A stretch of DNA of 64,000 nt from Xenorhabdus japonica (GTDB lineage Bacteria; Pseudomonadota; Gammaproteobacteria; Enterobacterales; Enterobacteriaceae): NCBI RefSeq assembly GCF_900115195.1, contig NZ_FOVO01000005.1, positions 62,001-126,000 on the forward strand, read 5' to 3'. Position 1 is the stretch's first letter, and each line of letters opens with the position of its first letter. The notes below the pieces were generated by a model, which was given only the letters and a program-made list of their open reading frames with translations, was not told the origin of the DNA and did no database searches. A program made the position numbers and the translations under genes. Positions 8,203 to 17,679 of this stretch are shown piece after piece.

Positions 8203-8523
8203 ATGAAAAACACAACAACACCCACACTAGAAGGCCATACCATCACAGATTATCTGGGTGTCGTCACAGGGGAAACGATTCTTGGGGTCAATATTATTAA
8301 GGATTTTTTTGCCGGAGTGAGAGATATCGTCGGTGGGCGTTCCGGGGCGTATGAGAAGGAATTGAAAAACGCTCGGGAAATCGCCTTTGCGGAAATGAAT
8401 GCGCAGGCTCAAGCGCTAGGAGCCAATGCAGTTGTCGGGATTGATATTGACTATGAAACCGTCGGCAAAAATGGCGGCATGTTGATGGTCACGGTATCAG
8501 GGACAGCTGTGAAGGTGGTTTGA
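8203..8523 (+). CDS. ybjQ: YbjQ family (UPF0145) protein
   Basis: A 106-residue protein nearly collinear with E. coli Ybj[58 protein letters not shown]. The family is annotated as putative heavy-metal-binding and forms small oligomers; its function is not established. GGAG lies 7 bases before the ATG. It appears monocistronic, following the ars remnant and ending before the toxin terminator. Confidence 0.92.
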   Translation: MKNTTTPTLEGHTITDYLGVVTGETILGVNIIKDFFAGVRDIVGGRSGAYEKELKNAREIAFAEMNAQAQALGANAVVGIDIDYETVGKNGGMLMVTVSGTAVKVV

Positions 8524-8682
8524 AGAGGTAATAGTTCATTGACATGAGCTATTATATATACCCCCTTCCATTGTTGCATTGAGACAATATCGAACCTTTG
8601 GAAGACAGTCTGGTTCATCAAGAGATATATAATTAAAACAAAGTGCCGGATAACAAACCAGTATTTTGTCAGTAATCTGAAA

Positions 8683-8713
8683 CAGGAGAGGCTAGTTGCC
8701 TCTCCTGTTATTT
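8683..8713 (-). terminator. Terminator hairpin between ybjQ and the large toxin gene
   Basis: CAGGAGAGGC-tagtt-GCCTCTCCTG is a 10-bp perfect stem (8683-8707) in the gap between the convergent ybjQ and toxin genes. T-rich sequence follows on the plus strand (TTATTTT), so it can stop ybjQ transcription and probably also the leftward toxin transcript. Confidence 0.7.
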
Positions 8714-8719
8714 TCGTAC

Positions 8720-11700
8720 TTATCTTATGACTGACTTGAGATCAGGTGACAAAAGCTGCTGTTCGGCCTTCGCAGGCTTAAAACCTTGCAGCAAGTTCTC
8801 GTGAGAACTGCCGGTATCAGGGAATGAAGCCATAGCTCCAATCAAATTCGCTGGCCCCAGATTTTCAGCTTCTGAACCCGTGGTCACTACGTTAGCCGTC
8901 CTGGCTGGTTGCCTGCTGGCCCAAGATAAATCCATCAACACTCCGTTAATGTTACCCTGTTGATTCATGCTCTCGACTAAGTGCTCCACATCGATCATTG
9001 ACGAAGCTTTTCCCTCCAGATTGATATGCAGATGCTGATGGGCTTTGGCTTGATCACCAAATACCTGACGTACTACCAATGCTGTTCCGTTGCTAGAATC
9101 GGTCAACATCAGGTCATCATCACGTCGGCTCACCAGAACGCTCTCCGGGTTGGCTATTGGTAGATGCAAGTAATCCAAGGCTTGATTTGGATCGTTATTA
9201 TCAATGATAACCGTACGGTAATGAGTCCACATTTCCTTACTGAATTGATAGGTATCTTTATTCGCCCCCCCATACAGCACTAAACTATCAACACCGTCAA
9301 TGGGCGGTAGCGCCAGCTTGTCAGCATTCATCCCTCCCTTAAGTAGCAGGGATGAATTGATGCGTTCCATTCTGGTGAAACTATTGGATCTATTTACCTT
9401 GCTACCGTTGATTTCATATAGCTCCTGAGAGGTTTGGTTATACACATATGCCGTCTGACTTTCTGCATTGGTACCTATAAAACGCAGATTGTCCGAGGCA
9501 GGGATTCCATTACCTGAAAATATCTGACCACTGCCAATATCGAACCAACTTTGCATATTGCTGTCCTGCACGGTCAGTACTCCTTTGGCCTGCTGCCACT
9601 GATTCGCAAGTTTAGTAAGTGCCTGTGACAATTGAGACATATTGCTCTGCTTCCAGTCCTTATCAACACCAACTAACCGCAATTCGCCATTATTGGCTCG
9701 CAACAGGATCTCGCCCTTGTGCGTAGTCAGGCGCATTCCGATATCGATCTGTTGCACCGCTTTGAAATGCACCCCAGGTATTAATTCGCTGACAGTAGGA
9801 AGTTGCGCGGAGGCGCTAAGCACTTGTTCAGCCCTAAAGGCTGCGTCCAACTCATTGTTGGTCATAATGGGCTGAAGATACAACTTACCGCTTTCTGGCT
9901 CGAACAGCCGCGCAGAGGTGCCATTCGCTTCAAATCCCAGGAATTGCAGTGACTTTCCTTGTAGTGCCTCCGAAGCCACCACCACCTGCCCACTGTGATA
10001 CCATACCGGAAGCAGGCTCTTGCCATCAGAACCTTTGATCCCAAACACAGCCAGAGTAGCGCTGCCATCAGTGACGTTGCCCAACTCCTTCCACCAGTGA
10101 GTTCGCCCCTTGAGCCAATGCTCGTTGACCGCTTCATAACTAAGCACCCCTTGCTCATTAAGCTGAGCCACACGGCCATCCTCAGTGACGGCAATCAAGT
10201 TACCCTTCAGATTAACCACGTTAACCAACGGTGGAGTGCTGACGAGCAATGCCGTAGGACGGTTAGCATCAAGCATTGCCTGACCCGGGCCTTCTTGACG
10301 GAACAGAGCTTTTTCTTTCCTACTGTAGAAGAAGAACACTTCCGTGTCAGCAGGTCGGGAAATACTGCCTACTAATACGAGATCGGCAGGGATCTGCCAT
10401 GCGCTGTAGCTCTGTTCGTACTCTTTAACGTGTAAAGTCAGATCTTTCGGTGGTGCCAGATTTGGCTTGATCAGCGTACCATCACTGGTACGTATCCAGT
10501 AACGCTGTTCCATACCAGCTGTATCCTTGCCGAGCACAGTGACCAACTCCGCCCCCTCTCTAGTCGGCTGGATTATCTGTGTGCCTAACGTATACTTCGG
10601 TGTTTTACGCTGATTACTTTCATAGCCTTGGAATATGCTCTTAAGATCTCTCTCAGACTGAGCAATGTATGCCGAAAGCTGGAGCAGATCATCCCCGACT
10701 ACACTGATCAACTCAATTCGATCACCGACAATCCGATAGCTTAACTCAACTTCCCTCTCTTTCAGCTGATAACGGCGCGCCAGATAAACTACATTCCCCT
10801 CTTGCCACAGGTGACTGATCTTACCTTCATTGTTGTTGAACCATGGTTCAAACTGGGCGTTGACCTGTCCAGTGGCAATATCTACCCGCCACGCAACTGC
10901 ATTGTCGGTATCATAGAAATAGGCATAATCATCCACTACTGCACCCAATTGGGCATGTTTGGCCAGTTCAAGCGTAGTATCGGTAAACAGCATCCGCTTC
11001 TTATTTATGTCGTAGAAAGCTCGACCAACATCACGCTCGTTGTGCTTGTAGTTCTCCACTACCACATACTGTCCATGCAACTGATGCGCCTTGATCAGAT
11101 TACTCAGGTGCTGCTCGATTTTCTGGCCGGATACTTGCCACTGACTTGCATCTACACTTATCAACTTAATTTTCTGGTTAGAGACGTCAACTTCGTGCAC
11201 TTCGTTCTTGCTGTTAACCACTAGCACTTGTCCGTTCTGGGACGGATCGAGCTCAACAACCACTCCACCTACTTCCAGTCGGTTTTTCGAGATTTTTATA
11301 CTATTGCTGGCGAGCTGACTGCTATCAATGATCCAGCGCGATGGTATATTGCCACTGCCTTTCGGTTTGGGAACGTCGCTCATAAGCTTCACGCTGGTGC
11401 CTTTATTCAGCCTGATCAGGTACTCGCCACCTGCGCCCTTGATCTCGTAATGCAGGTAGCCATACAGTTCTTTAGGTAGTTCAGGCACTATCAGTTTCCT
11501 GCGATGCTGGTCGAGCATAACTTCAATCGGTGTCGCCACATACTCTTGAGAAATCCTGCGGATCGTAACTTCACCCGGAAAAACGTAGAAATCGTAGTCG
11601 AATCGCTCATCCTCTTCGAGTCTGCGAATCACATCAAAACCAGCATCTTGACGTGTAGTTGCACCGGGTAGCTGCATGTATTCGTACCGGATGAAGGACT

Positions 11701-14700
11701 TCGGTGTTCCCGGCAGGATCAGCACTTCGCTGTCACTGTGATCAAGTTTATGGGAAGCTTCTTTGTAACCGATCCCGCTGCGTACCTCGATAGCTTGTGT
11801 ACGGTCATGCACCATCTTTGGACGGTCTCCTATCCAGAAGAAATAATTGATTTTTCCAGAGCCGGTAGAGCCTGAACGGGTGCGATAAATATACTGACTG
11901 TCGAAATCGATCTGACTCTTGCGCAGATCAAGGGTTTTGATCACAGCACCAGCCAGAGGTACCAATACTTTCTTCTCACTGTCATATTGATAGCCATTAC
12001 CCTTGTAAGCCTTGTCGAGCATATCGAAGTAATGGCCTACTGCCTTCGCATCCTCGGCGACAGCGCCAAAAGCTTGAGCCAGCGCCGTAAAGCCCACCCC
12101 AAGTCCACCAAGGATCACTCCAGCCCCACCGAGTACAGCCGCTGTTGTCGAGGCGCCAACCAATCCGGCACCCAATCCGGCGGCACTAGTGACGAAGCTC
12201 GCCGAATCGAAAGCTAACTGAGTTCCATATACCGCTTTCTGCGTATCTGTTTCAGCATGAGCCAATTCATAAGCATCCAGTCCAACAAAAACTCCACTAA
12301 AAAGTAAGCCTATACCTTCATTGGCGGTGTGAGCCAGAGCCGAAGAAAATTCATGAAGTGAGGTCTTAGCGCCTACCACTCCACCGCGCAATGCAGTGGT
12401 CACCAGCTTGGTCACATTGGCAATATCATTTAAGCCACTGTAAGCCATCTGAGCATAATTCAAGTAACTGTGGATCTTGAGCGCGGTAGCCAGATCGGGC
12501 GAAGCGATCCCATGTGCTGCATCGTTGCGATTCTTGTCGGCAAACCACTGGATCAATGTTTGTATCGCAAAGCCGGCATTCAGCCCATCAACCGGAGCTC
12601 CCTCACTGACACCGCCTTTAGGCCGCATCTGACCATGTTCGAGTGTGAAATGCTGGCCCAGAGTGGAAATATGTTTATCAATAAAGCGGCGGAATTTCAC
12701 AAAGGTGTCGTCATTGCTACTTACCCAACGAGTTTTCTCAGGCTGATCACGATTGATGAATTGGACGAGATATTGGCCTTCTTTCGGTTCCTTAGTATTG
12801 CTAATTATTGGCATCCAATGCTGGTCAAGTTTATTTTCCTGAGCAAGTCTTGTAATAGCTTTATCGAATTGTGCTCCCCACTGCTCGGTATCATGAGTAA
12901 TCAATGCAGTGCGCAACTGGGCATCCTTGGTCATCTTCTCTTGGGCAATGACTGTTTTCTTGACCAATTGCCGTTGCTCTATGACAGTGGCTAGATCATT
13001 GGTGCTACTCAAGTCCGCGACATCCAGCCCGTTACCCAACGACACTCTTGCCATCTTATCCGTATCGATTTCTATCAAGTTAAATTCAGGGTTCGATTCA
13101 CTGCCAAGCGAGTCGTAATGAACAGCCAGCTTGCGCTTTACCAGATGATTATTGATGGCTTGGCGGAAATTGTCTGAATTGTCGAATGCAAAAATCCCGA
13201 CATTTGGATCATAAAAATAGTAACGGCGCCCTTTATCTCCGCTAGTGACCCCCACCATCATCGCGTGCCTCTGGGTATTGAGAGCGAACATTGAAGACCC
13301 GGTCTTTTCATTCAACAGAGAAACAACATTCTGTAACGTAACCTTCCCTCGCTCCATTGATGCCATCCCAGGCATAGTCCCAGCCTCAACACTGATATGC
13401 AGGTTTGCCAAACTGTGTTTTAGCAATGTAGAACTGCCTTCCTGAGGAGCGGCCGCAGCCAAGAAGAGTTTTTCCACCAGCCTGTTGATACCCGTCTCGC
13501 CATTGTTGGCCAGCGCCACCGCCATGGCCCTGACTAAAGGATAACAACGACCACTAGAAACATCTCCGACCAATGACAGATAAAAGTCTTGAGGGGCCAA
13601 TTGACTGAAACTGCTACCAGCACGCTTAAAATCCTCGCTGAACACCGCTGTATGCTTCAGTACCTTGTCGATATATTCAGCCCGGCGAGCTTCAGTTATG
13701 CGGCCGCTCAAGGCACCCTTCTGTTTAAGGGTAAGTTGGCCGTCAAAAAACAGACTTTGCATCTCTGGGATCAACATCCCATCATTAAAACCTGGGATAT
13801 TGATATCCTGAAAATTATGCAGGCCATCAGTAAACTCGATACTCGTCTCCCTTCGTTTGGCCGCTTCGTAACGCTTATCCAAGCTACGTTCGCGTTCCTG
13901 ACCACCACCTCCCTGGATGGATATATCACCAATCTGCAACACTGCATCCATACCGTCCTTGGATTTGATCTGCTGCCACAACCAGCTTTGTTCGACGGAG
14001 AACAGTTCACGCAAGACTGAATCGTATTGTTCTTTGTAGTACTCCAGCGTGATATTGAGCTGTTTTATCTGCTCGTCTCTGGTGCTACTCTGGGTCTTAT
14101 AGAGTTCGCTTCGCTTATTCACTAACTGCTGAGTATCTGTTGTGATCTTAGCTTGAACCTTGTCACGCAGCTCAATCCACGCAGCAATCGCCGGATGATG
14201 AGGAGAAAACTCGCCCCCTTTGTATGCACTATCAGAGAATCCTTCAATGGGTACTCCGAACTGAGTAGCGATCTTTTTGAGTTTTTGATGAATCTCTTCA
14301 CGGTAAGCTGCGAATTGAGTCTGGTTACGCTTGGCCCTTTGACCGTCAGCAATTTGAATCGATAATGGCTCCTCACCATTGCGTAATCTCGGCCAGAGCA
14401 TCTGTCCGTCTCGCTGATACTCCTGACGCTGGAACACCAGTTGCCATTCACCATTAACGTATTGCATGTACGCTGCCGCGAGGCCTTCAGCGGTGCCTGC
14501 TACTTGATAATCCTTATAGTCCACTGCCATGACCACATCGTCGTACAGCAGCGAACTGTTGACCCGACCGTCGTGGTAGACCCGGTAAGTATTGGCATCA
14601 AGGTTGGTCACCACAATCGAACATCCCGACAACGACCCCGTGAACAGAAAACTCCCCGGAGTCGCATGCTTAGGAATATCCACATAAGCTGGCGATGCAT

Positions 14701-15892
14701 TGGCCTGATTTGCGCCGTTGTAGCCGAGGAAATATGCGGGCACACTGTTAGTTTCCTTCCCAACAACATTATTCGTGCTTTGGGCAAAGTATTCGACTTC
14801 GTATAAGCCTTTTTTAATATTCACTAACTGGGCACGCCCTTCTGCCGGAAGTCGTCCTGCTCTAACCAATGTCTCCATACTGATAGTGTTGGATTCAGCG
14901 AATAATTTAGGATTTTTGACAAACTGCTTAATATCAGCGCTGCCCTTGCGGGACTCGGTTCCACCACTTATGGGTATTAACCCCCCTTTGAGTCCAAGAT
15001 CCTTCACCGCTTGCGCTAGCAGTGCGGGATTTTGTATATCGTACCCGCGCTCCTGCAAGGTTCTCGACAGGGTTCTCTCGATCGAAGTATTAGTGAGCAA
15101 GGATTCTGTGCCCGCAGCAGCTATCAACTGTGCTCGGGACTGACCATGACTGCTTGATTCACCTTCAACTGTTTCAGAATAGGCAATGCCTTTGCCTACG
15201 CGATACATGCCAGTCGGAGTATGTTCAATAAAGGCCGTCGCCGGTAGCAGTTCACTGAGCTTATTGCTGATAGCATGGGCATATTCGACCCCTGCGCTGG
15301 AAAGGTAGATCACGGCTTGGTCGGTACGGCTACCCAAATTTTTCGGACCCATGATTTTGGCCTGTTCCAGCCAGCTACGATTGTCATCATTGAACAATTG
15401 GGTTAACGCATTGGCAAGCGAGTTGAAGTGAGCCTTGTCAACGTTGATAGTAAGCCTCGCACCAATCTTGGTTCGAGTACTATGACGTTGCTTGAAATCT
15501 TTGGGAAGCACTCGGAAAGCATCGGCACCGCCCAGAGCGGCATCGGTTTGAGAAGACAAAGCTGTCTTCTCGCTGCCTTGTACCAAAATATCGACCGTTG
15601 GAGTGCGCGCCGACAATGCTTTGATATAATTGACAAATAATTGTTTTTCACCTTCATCGAGTCTACTGACACCAACCGGTCTGTCATTGCTATAGCGCAT
15701 ATAAGCGTCCTTCTCCAGCGACTCTACCAACACTTTATGTTTTTTGAGCAGCTCCGGGGTCCACTTGTGACTACTTTCACTAAACCCTTGCTTAATAGAC
15801 TGGATCAAAGCCTTGATATCAGGTTTGCTCTGCATTTCTCTAAGGGTCGCCTGTGCGGATACAAGCAGCGATTGGTAGCTGTTATTGGGCAT
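8720..15892 (-). CDS. Large composite toxin with TcdA/TcdB-type pore region and C58-like protease
   Basis: A 2390-residue single-chain toxin without a signal peptide. Residues about 140-260 (INVDKAHFNSLANALTQLF, GSRTDQAVIYLSS, SSHGQSRAQLIAAA) resemble the HopA1 type III effector fold. Residues about 775-900 carry a YopT/C58-like Cys-His-Asp set: GRCYPLVRAMA (Cys about 781), QRHAMMVG (His about 876), FYDPNVG (Asp about 896). Residues about 1080-1550 match the clostridial TcdA/TcdB translocation region: a long glycine/alanine-rich hydrophobic run at 1227-1275, PGATTRQDAG, then IVPELPKELYGYLHYEIKG. The C-terminal 800 residues are beta-rich repeats ending in an RTX-like GGANKDTYQF. No GT-A glucosyltransferase DxD domain is apparent, so the cargo differs from TcdA/B. 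AAGGA precedes the ATG. No exporter or chaperone gene is adjacent. The pore region is the firmest call; the HopA1-like part is tentative. Confidence 0.8.
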   Translation of the reverse strand: MPNNSYQSLLVSAQATLREMQSKPDIKALIQSIKQGFSESSHKWTPELLKKHKVLVESLEKDAYMRYSNDRPVGVSRLDEGEKQLFVNYIKALSARTPTVDILVQGSEKTALSSQTDAALGGADAFRVLPKDFKQRHSTRTKIGARLTINVDKAHFNSLANALTQLFNDDNRSWLEQAKIMGPKNLGSRTDQAVIYLSSAGVEYAHAISNKLSELLPATAFIEHTPTGMYRVGKGIAYSETVEGESSSHGQSRAQLIAAAGTESLLTNTSIERTLSRTLQERGYDIQNPALLAQAVKDLGLKGGLIPISGGTESRKGSADIKQFVKNPKLFAESNTISMETLVRAGRLPAEGRAQLVNIKKGLYEVEYFAQSTNNVVGKETNSVPAYFLGYNGANQANASPAYVDIPKHATPGSFLFTGSLSGCSIVVTNLDANTYRVYHDGRVNSSLLYDDVVMAVDYKDYQVAGTAEGLAAAYMQYVNGEWQLVFQRQEYQRDGQMLWPRLRNGEEPLSIQIADGQRAKRNQTQFAAYREEIHQKLKKIATQFGVPIEGFSDSAYKGGEFSPHHPAIAAWIELRDKVQAKITTDTQQLVNKRSELYKTQSSTRDEQIKQLNITLEYYKEQYDSVLRELFSVEQSWLWQQIKSKDGMDAVLQIGDISIQGGGGQERERSLDKRYEAAKRRETSIEFTDGLHNFQDINIPGFNDGMLIPEMQSLFFDGQLTLKQKGALSGRITEARRAEYIDKVLKHTAVFSEDFKRAGSSFSQLAPQDFYLSLVGDVSSGRCYPLVRAMAVALANNGETGINRLVEKLFLAAAAPQEGSSTLLKHSLANLHISVEAGTMPGMASMERGKVTLQNVVSLLNEKTGSSMFALNTQRHAMMVGVTSGDKGRRYYFYDPNVGIFAFDNSDNFRQAINNHLVKRKLAVHYDSLGSESNPEFNLIEIDTDKMARVSLGNGLDVADLSSTNDLATVIEQRQLVKKTVIAQEKMTKDAQLRTALITHDTEQWGAQFDKAITRLAQENKLDQHWMPIISNTKEPKEGQYLVQFINRDQPEKTRWVSSNDDTFVKFRRFIDKHISTLGQHFTLEHGQMRPKGGVSEGAPVDGLNAGFAIQTLIQWFADKNRNDAAHGIASPDLATALKIHSYLNYAQMAYSGLNDIANVTKLVTTALRGGVVGAKTSLHEFSSALAHTANEGIGLLFSGVFVGLDAYELAHAETDTQKAVYGTQLAFDSASFVTSAAGLGAGLVGASTTAAVLGGAGVILGGLGVGFTALAQAFGAVAEDAKAVGHYFDMLDKAYKGNGYQYDSEKKVLVPLAGAVIKTLDLRKSQIDFDSQYIYRTRSGSTGSGKINYFFWIGDRPKMVHDRTQAIEVRSGIGYKEASHKLDHSDSEVLILPGTPKSFIRYEYMQLPGATTRQDAGFDVIRRLEEDERFDYDFYVFPGEVTIRRISQEYVATPIEVMLDQHRRKLIVPELPKELYGYLHYEIKGAGGEYLIRLNKGTSVKLMSDVPKPKGSGNIPSRWIIDSSQLASNSIKISKNRLEVGGVVVELDPSQNGQVLVVNSKNEVHEVDVSNQKIKLISVDASQWQVSGQKIEQHLSNLIKAHQLHGQYVVVENYKHNERDVGRAFYDINKKRMLFTDTTLELAKHAQLGAVVDDYAYFYDTDNAVAWRVDIATGQVNAQFEPWFNNNEGKISHLWQEGNVVYLARRYQLKEREVELSYRIVGDRIELISVVGDDLLQLSAYIAQSERDLKSIFQGYESNQRKTPKYTLGTQIIQPTREGAELVTVLGKDTAGMEQRYWIRTSDGTLIKPNLAPPKDLTLHVKEYEQSYSAWQIPADLVLVGSISRPADTEVFFFYSRKEKALFRQEGPGQAMLDANRPTALLVSTPPLVNVVNLKGNLIAVTEDGRVAQLNEQGVLSYEAVNEHWLKGRTHWWKELGNVTDGSATLAVFGIKGSDGKSLLPVWYHSGQVVVASEALQGKSLQFLGFEANGTSARLFEPESGKLYLQPIMTNNELDAAFRAEQVLSASAQLPTVSELIPGVHFKAVQQIDIGMRLTTHKGEILLRANNGELRLVGVDKDWKQSNMSQLSQALTKLANQWQQAKGVLTVQDSNMQSWFDIGSGQIFSGNGIPASDNLRFIGTNAESQTAYVYNQTSQELYEINGSKVNRSNSFTRMERINSSLLLKGGMNADKLALPPIDGVDSLVLYGGANKDTYQFSKEMWTHYRTVIIDNNDPNQALDYLHLPIANPESVLVSRRDDDLMLTDSSNGTALVVRQVFGDQAKAHQHLHINLEGKASSMIDVEHLVESMNQQGNINGVLMDLSWASRQPARTANVVTTGSEAENLGPANLIGAMASFPDTGSSHENLLQGFKPAKAEQQLLSPDLKSVIR

Positions 15893-16377
15893 GATAATTT
15901 TCCTTAAAAAATCCTATTGTTCTAGTGACGGTCTTTACTAGTTGCAACATTTTAAATATGTCCATGATGAATTTATCTGACTTCAAACTCGTTTTGATGG
16001 AAAACACTTCCATTCTCATTTTGTTGGAAGAAGACGTATTGGTAAATGGAAATAATCCATATTAAGAGTGGAGGATTTAAGCCAAAAATTTCTCTCACAA
16101 GGCGGTATTCTCCCTATAGGAAACTAATTATAAATTAATAATTATTGTAGAAATAATGATCATGATCAATTTATTTTTTCAAAAAAATTAATTTAAAATC
16201 AATTTGTTGATCTTATTTGTAATATTTGTTATCGAATTATTGTTTATTTTGTGTATCTATATTTAGCACAATAAATGAACAGAAGAGACTATAGAGATAA
16301 CAGACAAAATTAAAAGTCAGCAATTATCATCATGCCTTGCCACAGGAGGTTATATAGCATGCCTTTGACCAGATAGA
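15893..16377. other. AT-rich intergenic region with toxin promoter
   Basis: A 485-bp gene-free region between the divergent toxin and AraC-type genes. It should hold both promoters. An FNR-box-like sequence, ATGAT-catg-ATCAA (16156-16169), lies about 265 bp before the toxin start. A strong AGGAGG at 16345-16350 precedes a five-codon frame (ATG 16359, stop 16374-16376) just ahead of the AraC gene. Confidence 0.45.
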
Positions 16378-16896
16378 TTGGATAAATCACTTATGATTAA
16401 ACAACGATTGAGCGCTCTTCTTCATTATTACATTGATGAAAATATTGATACACGGATGAATGGAGAAAACCTGAGTAATATTGCAGCTTGCTCTAAATAT
16501 CACTTTCACAGATTGTTTTCCGCAACTTATGGTATCGGTGTTGCTGCATATATCAGGCAAATTCGATTAAAGAAAGCTATTTATGATCTGGCGTATGACG
16601 ATAATTCGGTTATGAATATTGCTCTTGAGTGTGGATATGAAAGCTCGGAGGACTTCTCCAGAGCGTTCAAAAGTTCAGTTGGTCAAAGTCCGATTGAGTT
16701 CAGGAAAAAACCTGATTGGTTTGTCTGGCATAGTCACTACCAAATTATAAATGATATTAGGACTGATGTTATGAATGAGAGACTACCTTCTGTTGCAGTA
16801 AAAATCGTTAATTTTCCAGAAACCTTTGTGGCAGTCATGGAGCACAGAGGTTCACCATCAAATATTGGCAATACAATTAGAGAGTTCAAAGAATGA
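16378..16896 (+). pseudogene. AraC-family regulator, truncated in its effector domain
   Basis: The N-terminal 100 residues hold the two helix-turn-helix motifs of AraC proteins (LSNIAACSKYHFHRLFSATYG and MNIALECGYESSEDFSRAFK). The family member would continue into a GyrI-like ligand-binding domain of about 160 residues. Here that part starts (LPSVAVKIVNFPETFVAVMEH) but stops after 30 residues at 16894-16896 and nothing recognisable follows. The start is uncertain: TTG at 16378 or ATG at 16393. The DNA-binding half could still be active. The target is unknown; the toxin gene is the divergent neighbour. Confidence 0.65.
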
Positions 16897-17445
16897 AAAG
16901 ATCGCTTTTTATACTTTATAAATGATATACCTTGCGAATGATATACTTTGAAAATAGTTGCTATGTTAGCTTGTAATCTATTGGCTAGATGATAGTTCCA
17001 GTCTCTTAACCCAAAATATTCGGCTAAGAGACTGGCTATCACAAGTTCAAAAAACAAACTAATATTGCCCTAGTGTAGGCGAGTAAAATTATAATTCAAA
17101 ATAATGAAAATAATTTGTCTATATAAAGGGAGACATGTCTCCCTAATCTAACGTTCAGACAAAATATAAATTTTAACTTATGTTTTGATAGTGAAATTAA
17201 TACACCAGACAAATATTAAAATCAACATATAAAAGCACAAATGTTGATTTTAATGATGAATAAATGTGTCATTATTTTATGCAGCACAAACAAAATAAAA
17301 TCAATGCATTGATATTAAAGGAATATTTCCCAAGCTATAATCTATCTGCTCTTAGCAGCAAGATAAAAACGAATGATATTATTTACCTTACAAACAGAAA
17401 GTATTTTTACCCTCAAATTACATAAATATTCATATAACCAATTTA

Positions 17446-17491
17446 TGTGATAACAATCACATTTATAAATTGATATAAAAAAATCTATAAT
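17446..17491 (+). promoter_or_regulatory. Consensus CRP site with a -10 box
   Basis: TGTGATAACAATCACA (17446-17461) is a perfect TGTGA-N6-TCACA CRP palindrome. TATAAT lies at 17486-17491, so a transcript starting near 17495-17498 would have the CRP centre at about -42 to -45, the class II activator position. No coding gene follows in this direction before the convergent VUT gene ends at 17680, so a small RNA or very small ORF is possible. Confidence 0.55.
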
Positions 17492-17647
17492 GCTATTTAG
17501 TTATATACTTCGTCTTTTTTAATCATTTGCAATGTAATCCAATTACACTGGTACTTTAATCAGGCGAACAAGGTTTTCTGTGAACGCTAATTGAGATCCT
17601 TTAGATATGGCTTGGGCACGAGAAATGAGGCAAATCTTAGTGGGGAA

Positions 17648-17675
17648 ACCACATGAGGGAAGTTCCCCCATGTGC
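17648..17675. terminator. Hairpin at the end of the VUT transporter gene
   Basis: CACATGaGGG-aagt-tCCCcCATGTG is a strong interrupted stem next to the leftward VUT stop codon. Neither side has a long T-run, so it is a weak or Rho-assisted terminator candidate. It could also end the CRP-driven rightward transcript. Confidence 0.45.
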
Positions 17676-17679
17676 TTCA

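Larger units (their letters stand above)
16897..17679. other. Gene-free region packed with palindromes
   Basis: 783 bp of AT-rich DNA with no credible gene. It contains four separate inverted repeats: 16991-17040 (arms GATAG..CCAGTCTCTTA and its complement), GGGAGACATGTCTCCC at 17128-17143 (perfect, 16 bp), 17215-17228 with 17241-17254 (14-bp perfect arms), and ATCAATGCATTGAT at 17300-17313. A CRP site and promoter follow at 17446-17491. Confidence 0.6.

Noticed and set aside
12470..12994. 174-aa plus-strand frame inside the toxin gene
   Set aside because: It is antisense to a continuous 2390-codon gene with clear domain similarity and has no ribosome site.
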